From contig JAOXYB010017686.1 in assembly GCA_028565635.1 (NCBI GenBank), forward strand, positions 1 to 18,620: a stretch of 18,620 nt of DNA, given 5' to 3'. Below, in pieces: positions 1 through 10,400 of the stretch. Each line of letters opens with the position of its first letter. Positions within the stretch are counted from its first letter, which is position 1. The notes beneath the pieces were generated by a model. It was not told the DNA's origin. It saw nothing but the letters and a program-made list of their open reading frames with translations, and did not search any database. This stretch comes from Phoronis ovalis (Eukaryota > Phoronida > Phoronidae). The position numbers and the translations under genes were made by a program.

Positions 1-71
1 AAAAATTTTGGTGGAATTTAATAGGGAAGTAAGTGTTTTCGAACTTCGGCCTATCTGAGATATGAGCCGGC

Positions 72-119
72 CATGACTCTTACGGACAAGCTGTAGGCTG
101 TCCATAAGTAAGGGTCATG
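72..119. repeat. imperfect inverted repeat (hairpin)
   Basis: The arm CATGACTCTTACGGACA at 72-88 pairs with the reverse complement of GTCCATAAGTAAGGGTCATG at 100-119, with one mismatch and a 4-base bulge. The loop is about ten bases. It may be the end of a transposon or an isolated fold-back; no target duplication is visible. Confidence 0.6.
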
Positions 120-677
120 CTTGCAGGACTACTTGTGATTGTCAGAATGGCCTGGAAAAAAGACTAAATTATTGGTCCAGGTGGTTGAGTTATAAATATA
201 CTCTGTCTATAACAGATACGTTACTACCTGCTTTTACAAATGTAAAGTTGTGTTCACATCCAATTTAAAACTTTGACTATTATGTCATGTTCAATCATTT
301 TCAGGATGTCCAATGCGGGGTTCCTATGGGTATTGCAGCATTCCAAATCACTTTTTAATAAATTAAATAATAAACGTCCGCTTAGTATTTTCTATAAATG
401 TAGATTTTACTGTGAATCAAATTTTGGAAAACTTAATTTAAACAACTTTATTTTTTGTTGATAGATGTCTTATTTGGTATTTTAATTGAAGGAACTCTTT
501 TAATATCAAGAGAATTAATTTTATTGCAAAATGATTATGTTATTATACAAAATAACATATATTCTTGGAAAATGCACAAGTAACGTAACTATCTGTTTCC
601 GTAAAAATCAACTTGCTATAATCAGTGACGCATATCTCAAAAACCATAATCACCTAAGCGCGTTAAGCACCAGCGAT

Positions 678-1020
678 TCGAAAAACATACCCCTTCACGC
701 GAAATTTTGTTGGAACATGCGTACACGCTTTCATATTGACTGCCCCCCCCCCGTGCCACCCTCGATGGTTAGTTTTCGAAACTGATGGTGAAAACTGATA
801 TACCCTTTTTAATACACATCTGTGTATGATGGTGAAAAACATACCCTTGGAAGATATACATTCTAAAAGCAATACCAGTATTTAGCTAAATAGTACCCTC
901 AAAGCAGAACACACGTTACATGCCTTTTCACACGATTTTTCATTTGCGCATGTTGACTCAATATTTGAGTGGTTAACACGCCCTCAAAAAAAGCACCCTT
1001 TTCATGCGTTTTTGGTAAGT
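678..1020. repeat. probable degraded interspersed repeat
   Basis: The phrase GGTGAAAA(A)C..ATACCCTT recurs at 786-806 and 831-847, with a third version (CGAAAAACATACCCCTT) at 678-694, plus a run of ten C at 743-752. Related words (GCATGTTGACTCA, AACACGCCCTC, GCACCCTTTTCATGCG) fill 945-1010. Recurring words of this kind look like old transposon sequence. No clean ends are visible and the limits are approximate. Confidence 0.35.
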
Positions 1021-1390
1021 AACAGGCATATGGATAGAATTAGAGATGAGACTGAACTAATGCCCTGCAACCAAAGGCCTTTAAAATCAACATGTAGCCA
1101 CCAGATTTAGCTTCTTGAATAGATATTTCTGTCTCTAAGAAGCATAGCACTTGAAAGACTTAATAAATATTATGTTTCTTTAACATCTGATGAAGAAGTA
1201 TGTCAATTAAAAGTGTATATCCACTGATTTGAAATAGTTTATCTGCTGTGTTATGCTCATCCAGTACACAAATTAATGACACCTAAACGCTGTTATTATG
1301 ATTGTTATTGAGATCATAAATAAATCGTATATTTCTCATAGTAGTAGTAGACAATGCAGAATCTTGACAAAATGTTATTTCTTTTTGTAG

Positions 1391-1452
1391 ATATTGTGAC
1401 GATACTGAATGAATGCAATAAGGAAATATTCAGTGGAGTTGGAGGTTACCAG
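1391..1452 (+). CDS. GCKR: GCKR-like exon a (first found in window)
   Basis: The acceptor is tttttgtag and the donor gtattg, a weaker donor than the others. The exon begins with two bases of a split codon; a preceding G would make Asp. It reads IVTILNECNKEIFSGVGGYQ (residues 2-21), matching the human IVRLLGQCDAEIFQ segment, an N-terminal helix of GKRP. Reading past the donor meets a stop (TAA) after six codons, which supports the splice site. It needs an upstream exon ending in phase 1, which I could not find. Confidence 0.85.
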
Positions 1453-4400
1453 GTATTGGGAGATATTCTGTAATATCAAACCTGGACACTCAACAGTTGT
1501 GTTATGTTGTGACATTTTATCTAGGCTTAGTTTGTCCAGTATTTTAATTTTGGCAATTTTTAAATATTTGTTGGGCAGAAATGAGTAACTACTTGGTAAA
1601 TGATTGCAATCCTCTTGTGCCTTGAGCACTGGATTCTTGTACCTTGCAGTGCTACTCATTTTTGTGATTCTCTGATTGGACATTTCATATTTGCGATTCT
1701 CTGATTGGACGATTCAGAGACTCCCAAAAAAACAGTATATTAATCAGAATGAATGTTCATGTGTTGACATATCGATTATGTTCAGTGAAATTAGTATGGA
1801 ATACTATTTAGTCCAAACCTTAATCTTAATTTTGTAATACGAAAGCTTTCCTTCTTGTCTCTCAAGACCTTCATCAGTCCTCTTCTTGCCAATTCAGCAA
1901 GGATTGAAAGGATAAAGGTCTAAAGCTTTCACATTATAAAAGGAAGAATTCTGTTTTTAACAAAATCATTAATTGCATTTCACTTTCACGGGCTCACCCA
2001 TAAGAGGTGCTAATTTATGATGTCATAGCATACAGGCATTGCCAATCAAGAAAAGCTGCAATTGATAGCTCTTTTGTGGTTTAAACACAAGTGACAAACA
2101 TACCGATCGTGAATTGTAGAGAATGACAACCAAAATTGGCTCGAGAATAAGTATCTTTCTGATCATAAATCATATTAAAAATACTGTTTCCGAATCCCCT
2201 AGTGTTTTGATTAAAAAAATCACTTTCATAATGAAACTGGTGTTTCCTTTATTTTATTAATTACTTTAATAAATATTTTTTGTTCTGTAGATGCTACTTT
2301 AATATATCTATAAAGTTAATAGCGAGGTTAAGATTGTGCATGAGTAACCAGTAACTTATCCCGATAAGCTTCTCTGATTTTCAAAAAATCCTTCAGTATT
2401 CTTGTATGGAAGCACTGTTCAGTTTGACATAATTTTAGGTAATTTTTTAAAACACTGAAGTGGTTACAGTTCTAATTGAACAACTGATTGTTGTGTTAAC
2501 CTCGCTTATATTATATCTTTTAAAAGGTTGTTCACATAGTGTAATGCTTGTTAATTTATTGAAAATGTATCCGTTTAATTTATTCTATATTTCAGAATGT
2601 TTTCAGTAAGGAAATACTCAAAAACACTTCAAGAATTGCTCAAGTTGTTTGCGAAATAATACAAAGTCCTCAAGATGGCGCCATAATACTTAGTGGTTGT
2701 GGAACCTCGGGTAGACTGGCATTCTTAACCGCAGTAAGTTTTCTTTAAAATTTTAATGGCATACAAAGGAACAGCACAAATTTTATCTCAGGTGCCTAAG
2801 TATCTATGTCAAAAATCTGGAAGGAAGAGTCTCAAATGTTTGAAGTGGCTGAAATTGCCCTTCAGAAATAAGAAACAAAAGACTGGTACTTGAGGCAAAG
2901 AGGCATTGAGATAATCGATTGAGTTTGTAAAGGGTCCAATTGCTACTGGAATACCACATTCAAGTAACCAGATATAACAGCAGTCGCCAAGAAATCCAGC
3001 AGAAGTACTTTAAATAATAGATAGTGTTCCTCAAATCTTATTTGATTATAAAAAAATCTACATTTAGTCCTAGGATATATAAAACTCTTAGAGTTTTATA
3101 TATCCTAGTTTAGTCACAGTTTGAAAGGTGGCTACAAATTTTGTGAAACATTCACCAAAATTCTTGAATCAGTATGGTCCTGCTCAGTCTGAATAAATCC
3201 ATCCATTGTGTTCCATGGCTTCTCATCTAACTATTTTGCATAACCCCTACACGTTTATTACCTCGAGAAGCAGAAGAACGATAATCCCTTTACTTGTATA
3301 TAAAGCCCAGCCAAATTCTCTGACCAATCAAATTTCAGCTTGCAAAAATTTGTTTAAAAACAACAACAGTGGACTAAGGGCAGCTAGTGAAATATGTCAA
3401 TCACACATAACCTAATGGATAAAACAGCTGATTGGTCAAAAGTTTAATGAAATATTTATTCACTCTTGTTAAATTGAAGCAATATAACGATTATAAAATA
3501 ATTGATAAGCCCTGATTGTTAGATGGAAGGATACGGAACACTTAAAGATGATTTAATTCTGATCAGACTAAGTTCAGTTATATGGTAGTCAGTGATATTA
3601 TTGCAAGCTGGTGCACTAGGTCTTAGCATGTGGACTGCTAACCATATAACTAAATGTAAAAAGATGGGTACAAATATAGAAAGAATTAGATGCCTTTCAA
3701 GATATGTTTGGTTGATATACAACACTTTTGTATTTTTTTGAATTACAGCGTTCTTTCAACAGCAAGCTTGAAGCAGAAGGGCGTGCTTCATGTTATCATT
3801 ACATCGTAGCTGGTGGTGATAAGTAAGAAATTAGTTTTAATTTAAAATGTATTTGAATTATGTATGTATTTATGGGAAATTTATTTGTTACTATTTTAAA
3901 ATTCTTTACAGAATATTTTGAGGGATTTACCTGACTGTGTATAATTGTTTTTCTTTTGTATGCACTGTCGATAATGAAACTCAGCTGGAGAAACATTTCA
4001 CTAATTGTCATTGTAATTTTCAAAAGGAAACGGATTCAAAGTCCTGCTTATCATAGATTCACTACAAAAAAAGGTGTCTTGCATATGACAAGCACATAGT
4101 TAGATTGACAAGGACAACTTTCAATTTCTTGTTGCTAATAAATCATAGTACACTTTTTTCCTTAGGACTGGCCCCATCAATCGCTAACTGCTGGGCTCAT
4201 AAATCTGATATTCTTCCTCTGACTATGTATTCCTTGTGATTACTAAATATTATTTAGGTCTTGGTTATTCCTGTGGTTTGGACACTATTTTGAATTATTT
4301 TAGAGCTTTATTCACATCACAAGAGGCACCTGAGGATGATCCTACCTTGGGTATGGAAGAACTTAAAAAGGTAATTAAATTTACTGCTTTACCACAATTA

Positions 4401-7400
4401 TTTCTTCAAGAATTTATTCTTATTTATATAAATATGTAAGAATGAATTTAATATCAGCTATTTATTAATATTATCTTGCAGTACTGTAGTCAACTCCAGA
4501 CCCTCTACTCGCTGTATATTTTGAACACTATATCATATTAGCAAGTTTAAGGTTATGTACAGGTAGCGGGTAACAGGTAAAACAATTAGATGGATTGAGC
4601 ACATTTTGACAACTGTATACTTGCATTCTTGTATAAGGAACTGTTTAATTTGTTGTATGATATGATATAAATGGCTTATAAAAATTAACAATTCTTTTAT
4701 CATAACCAGTTGTGAATCAGTGCAATGTTAACATCACTTTTGTTTTGTTTAGATGATGAAGCAATACAAGTTAAATAACTCTTTAAGGCTTGCATATTAA
4801 ATAACTCTTTAAGGCTTGCATACGCATATTAATTTGATTGCAATCGGACAAACAGTTGCAGTACTAGTGTTATGCTCATCCAAATATTTTACCTGTAACT
4901 ATGTGAAAGTCTTAACCTCTCTGTTAGCTCCAGATGTATTAGTTTGATAAATAAGGTAATTTAATGTTTTGGCTATTCAAATTCCAGATGTGTGTGATAT
5001 CTTAGGTGATCAAAATGTTAGAACAAACCTGTGTTTCTTTTAAGAATGTTAGCATTTTATCACCATATGTAGCTAAAAGCTTCACGCTCCGAAAAGAAAG
5101 CAGTTTTATCATCTCAGGTATGTTACATGTTTTCTTACAAAAAATATAACAAAATGACATACAAGAGAAGTAATTAACAGGTCAAAATGAGGATGTAATT
5201 TTGTTCTGCAGCTTAGCCATGGCAAAAGAAAAATTCTTTATGTCGGGATCACTTGTGGTTTCTCTGCACCGTTTGTTGCTGGCCAGATTGAGTACTGCTT
5301 ACAACATTTAGATGTCTTCACACCAGTACTTCTGGGATTCAATGAGCTAAATCAGGCAAGGTGAATAACCCTAGAGAAATGTAATCTAAGCATTTGTGGA
5401 AGGTGGTAAGGGCATGGCTACCAATTTAGAATATCGTATTTTACACCTCACAATGTCTGGCAGTGCCATTAGCTATAATTTGAGCAACTTACTTTCAAAG
5501 AGGTGGTCCATAATTCCTCAGAGAGACTCTTGTCATATGGTTTGTAATGGATGCGATCAAGGTAAAAATATTTGAACCGGTAGTAAATAGTAACTTATTG
5601 CCAATGTCCCCAGGATACCAACACACAAATATCACAGCTTTTCCCCAGCCGTGTTGCTCTAACGACTATGCATACTAAGTTGTGTGTCAGGAACAATTTG
5701 ATTGTGTGCTATGACCAGTAAAACATACGTGACACTGCAGTTTAGGAATTCTGCTGCATTCAGTCATCTCTGCATCAGTCAACACTTTTCTGCTGCAGTG
5801 TTGTAGTACTATGTTCTATGAATAGCAACAGAATAAATGTTGTACCAAACCTTTATTAAATATGAATATATATTCCAGGAATACACCCATAGAAAACTGG
5901 GACAGGACATTTTTGGAGGGTATGCACTACATGTACACGTATAATTTTTTACATTTTTGCAAGGTGATTATTTGGCTGCTTTAGAAATTATAGATAACCA
6001 ACTTATTTGATTTAAATATTGAGCTTCAGAAAAAGAAAAAGGTAAGTTTGGACTGGGAAGTACAGACCAATCCAAACACTGAATGGCATTTTTTAAGGTC
6101 TCTAAATACAAGAGAGATAGACTTCTAAAGTCTACATTTTTAAAAAGTTAATACTCTAAACTTTACAAATCCTGAGATTAAATAGTTTGAATTTGGCTAT
6201 ATGATCTGCTAAAGGCCATTTTTGAGAAAAAAATTGTTTTCAAAAAAAGTCAAAAACCCTTGCATCTATAACATTGAAACTTTGCATAAATAAGCTATAT
6301 ATGTATAACTACAAGAAGTGCCTTAGAGTTTTAAAATTTGCTTTATTCAAAAATTATGATTTTTTTAAATTTAAGGGTCTGATCTATATCGGGGAAAATT
6401 CTAACCTAGTAACCTGATAATTTTTGCCGAGTTTCAGCTTTGTAGGTACGGCAAGGGTTTTTGACTTACATTTTTTTGAAAATTATAATTCAAAACGTAA
6501 TCTTTTCCCGAAATGAATGCTTATCAGATCATAAGAATTATTTTCAACTTCTTGCCTTTGGAAGCATTAATATTAAAATATGACCTTTGCAAAAATGTAT
6601 ACTTTTATATGTCTATCTCTTTATTTTGATTATGAAAATTAATAAAGAAAGTTATAGTCAAATAACAGCAGTTTTTTGTATCTCGAGTCGACCGTGCTCA
6701 TAGACTAGCAGTCTGAATAAATTCTTCTGTTAGTGTTCCGTCTCATTTAACGTCTGGTCTTAACCGCTTCTAATTTTGTTTATCTCAAAAAACTGAAAAA
6801 CGATACTCCCTTTATTTAATATAAAGCTCAGCTCAGTGAATCTCTCTGACCAATCAGATTGCAGTTTACAATAAATATGTATAAAAGCAACAATAGTGGA
6901 TAAAGACGTAAAAGCAGACAGGTAATGAAATAAGCCAATCACACCCTCCAGTCGAATGACACAGAAAATCTGATGCTTGATTGGTCAAAGTTTGATAATA
7001 ATGTATTTATTCACTCTTGTTAAATCGAAAGATTGTAACGACAATTGATTTGTCTAAGCCCAGCTGTTAGATGAGAAGGTGCAGAATACTAACAGATGGA
7101 TCTATTCAGACTGATAGACTAGTAGCTTAGTAGTTATATCTTGAATTGAAAGTTCCGAGTAACACAGTTAAATTTGATACAAAGTTAATTACACAGGCAC
7201 CATGCTTAAGAATCCCTTACTAGTAAATCACATACAAATGACGTAATGTTATATATTATATTAATGTTGTTGCTCATGAAAACTATTTTACAGTTGCACA
7301 GAAGTTGTCAAAATGTACCGAAAACAATGAGGGATTTGTTCTAAATCCGATTGTAGGGGTAAATTATATTTATAACTTATTATATAGTTATATAGGCAAG

Positions 7401-10400
7401 ACATTTGTGATCTTGTACTGTAAGTTATGGCTTATTGCTGTCTTGTGTCTTATATTTGTGTAGATTACCAGTTACTAACATACCGATAAACTATTCATTT
7501 TCATAAAGGTAAGTTCTTCTGTGGATACATGACATCAAGTATAGAGACTGATTATCAACACAACGCTAAGTATTGAATTATTAAATGAAGATGTTCATAT
7601 GTTGTCAGTGTGCATGCGTCTTCTCATGTTCCAAGTGTCCAATTTACCATGAAATATATTCTGTTTCATATTGTTCCATGGCAATTACAATGCCAAATAA
7701 ATATATGATCTAGTGAACATTTTTTTTTACAAATCTTCCATAGTCTGAGCCTATAACTGGATCTTCTCGTATGAAATGTGGCAGTGCCACGAAGATAATA
7801 TTAGAGACCATATTTATTCAAGCTCATCATAAAGCATTAAGTGGGTAAGACTACACAGTGACATAAAATGAATACTCAGTTAGTAGGTCAAAATAAACAC
7901 AATGCAGTATTTGTATAAACACAATGCAGTATTTGTTGCTAATTTTTATTGGGCACAATGTGACAACATGTAATTGTTTTATTTATGCCAGTTTTTTAAG
8001 TTTGGCTTATTTATTTCAAGTCACCCTATAAGTAACATCAATTGTTTGACAAACAAACATGTGTAATGATAATTTTCTGTGATGAGGTCTAGTCATTACA
8101 ACTGTGAAAAATAACATAACTGACTGAAAGGTGCATCTGAAGCAAAACGTAAGTGTCGTATTTACACTTTATATTTGCATTAAAGTATGCAACTATTTAG
8201 TAAAACTATGTCATTACAGAATCCGCTTCTGTATCCATGCATAAACGAAGATATAAATACTGTACACTTTAATTCAGATTCATGGCCATTCTCATATTTT
8301 CCATGCAACTGTTTATTGTATCTGTGCAAATATTAAGTAGACTTACTTTTATATTGATTTGATTCAGCTTTTCTCCATCCAACATGTTGACCTCATATCA
8401 GCTAGTCTGTGATTGGTTGTCACAATATGTCAATAAAGTAGCAGATATCATTCAGCTGGCAGGGAATTGTTTAAATGCCGATGGGCATATATATTATATT
8501 GGTGCTGATTCCTTAGGCATATTAGGAATGATAGATGCCTCAGAATGTCCTCCTACTTTTGGTGCTAGTAAGTATCCATTGTTTTGGAAATTTGTCATCA
8601 TGATCCATTCAATGAAATTGTAGGATCATTGTGTATATTACAACAAATTTGAACAAATAGTGTACCACTTTATCTGACTCGTAAAGCTAAGTCAGTTATT
8701 TAGTATAAGCATACCAGTCTAAACTAGGTTATAAATTCTTTCAACTTTACACTGCTTTTCTAATTTTTATTATGAGTGTTACTTGACATTATAAACTGCT
8801 GTCATCTGTAAACATAGAATCTTTAGACATAAAAATGTTTAACGAACAAATCACTTTTAAAAATGCACTTGTTGGAGGCATGGTTGTCAACATAGACATT
8901 CCAGCATGACATATTGACTTGTGTGAATGAACAAGACACAGTTATCTGCACATTTGCACGATGCGTTCACAAAACACAGCATGCTGTGAACATTTGGGTT
9001 TCAGATCAGTACCTCACCTAGTGCATGCAAGTAGTGTATTGTACAAAAACAAGCATGTGACGGGGATTCCTTGAGTAACATTTATATATGCTTGAGTGGT
9101 TGTAGTTGTATGTATAAAAAAAGCTTACATTCTTTTACAGGTCCTGATGATATCAGAGGATTCTTACACAAGGGTTATGAAGTTTTTGGAAACAAAGAAG
9201 GTGATATCAGCGCATATGGAAGACATTTCCAGCTATCTATTGATGATTTCATCACATATATAAAACCAATGCTCACATGTAATGATTTAGTTATATTTCT
9301 GGGTAGGTTGATAATTTCAGGAAAGATGTGGCTGGCACTCATGAAATTTGAATTGTTTGTACTCAATAGTAGACTTTTTCAATTGAACAGATTGGCTATT
9401 TGTTGTCCCTTCATTTCTGGGATTCAAACAAAATAACCAATAATGCATGACTCTTTCTAAATACATTTTTTTATCTTCTCATTATCAGTAATCATCACTT
9501 TTATTGATATTATTATTGTCATCATTAGGTATGTCCTCAGTGGGTTGTCTTTGTAATCATTTTCACTATCTCTTTCCAGATCCTAGTCATTGTTGTTCTT
9601 TGATTATTTTTATGTCAAACGTTACTCCACTAGCATTCATCAATCAGCGATGTCTCTTTCTGAATGTTGAATAAATTCCTAGCATGTGCTTATTGGATCT
9701 AACTGTGGTCACAGTACCTTTGTGACTAACTAATTTATCTCATGTGGCATGTCATTCCAAAGTCTGCTTGTAAATTGTATAAAGCTTTTTATGAGACTGT
9801 TGCTTCTGATTTGCTACATAAACTGTCCTGTAGGTGGGAGCAAGATCTTCAAGTTGTACATTCAAAGAATGTCTGGGCAGCCTGCTGAGTGAAACTAACC
9901 TTAAAACAAGTTACTGTTGTCACCATCATATCGTCAACCATTATTAAATGTAATCCCATGGCCCAGAAGTTTTAATTTTGTAATCACATATTAAAAGTGA
10001 TGCTTTAACAATAACGTATACTGTATTTTCAGGAGAAGCTGTACCAAATTTTAAAAATTTAGTTTCTTCACCTGCTAAAAAGGTGGTTTTGCAGTTTGAA
10101 AAGAAATCTGGTGTACTGGTAAGTAGCCTGTATATTAAATTGCACACTGTTACTTTTGTTGGCTCAACATCGCTATCTCTGCTTCGGCAGCAGTGACCAC
10201 TGTGTGAAAAATAAAAATATTATATAATATTATTGCAATTAATTAATAAAATTAAATTTATGCAAAGAGAGTACTTCTGCAAATGAATACATAAAGTTCT
10301 GTATATTAAGCAATCTGAGAATGTCGATGTTCTCTATGGAAATGTTAGACTGGATTCAGTCTGAATAAAGTTTGTGTTATATTTGTACTTTTTTTTTCAA

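Larger units (their letters stand above)
1..1390. other. upstream of first found exon: no supported gene
   Basis: The first GCKR-like coding exon should end in phase 1 and encode a segment like human SNPLT near its end. I find no such exon here, so this stretch is most likely the tail of a large first intron. It holds an inverted repeat at 72-119 and a repeat-like block at about 678-1020. Open frames at 273-461, 531-785 and 663-872 (minus) show no recognisable protein and overlap repeats. Confidence 0.5.
1453..2595 (+). other. intron between exons a and b
   Basis: A 1143-base GT-AG intron, phase 0. It contains a 21-bp direct repeat at 1661-1710 and an inverted repeat at 1830-1941, and is otherwise A+T-rich with no coding similarity. 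The minus-strand open frame 1375-1683 runs across exon a and has no recognisable product. Confidence 0.85.
2734..3748 (+). other. intron between exons b and c
   Basis: A 1015-base intron, phase 0. It contains a perfect 39-bp palindrome (3070-3108), an old MITE copy (3185-3570) and an inverted repeat directly after it (3576-3651). 2760-3050 has no feature I can name. The frame at 3206-3415 lies inside the MITE and is not a gene. Confidence 0.85.
5920..7293 (+). other. intron between exons f and g
   Basis: A 1374-base intron, phase 1. It contains an 11-bp arm hairpin (GTTTGGACTGG at 6046, CCAATCCAAAC at 6067), a wide inverted repeat (6249-6465) and the intact MITE 6709-7113. The minus frame 6760-6942 lies within the MITE and is not a gene. 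Confidence 0.85.

Noticed and set aside
305-329. Possible upstream exon with a good acceptor (ttttcag) and a phase-1 end at 329
   Set aside because: The eight codons (DVQCGVPM) do not match the expected GKRP N-terminus and the donor gtattg is weak; coincidence is likelier.
531-872. Open frames on both strands (84 and 69 residues)
   Set aside because: They overlap each other on opposite strands inside repeat-like sequence that includes a ten-C run, and show no protein family pattern.
1375-1683. 102-residue minus-strand frame
   Set aside because: It crosses a supported + strand exon and a direct repeat, and has no recognisable motif.
3206-3415. 69-residue frame on the + strand
   Set aside because: It lies wholly within an old MITE copy.
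4236-4303. Upstream extension of exon d
   Set aside because: Reading from the AG at 4257 in the required phase meets a stop just before 4304, and the added residues have no family match.
9303-9436. Extension of exon j to the stop at 9436
   Set aside because: The frame loses similarity exactly at the gtaggt donor, and exon k continues the family sequence in phase.
9526-9560. Short T/A-rich ATT repeats near 9500-9530 as a microsatellite
   Set aside because: The units are irregular and too few to call.
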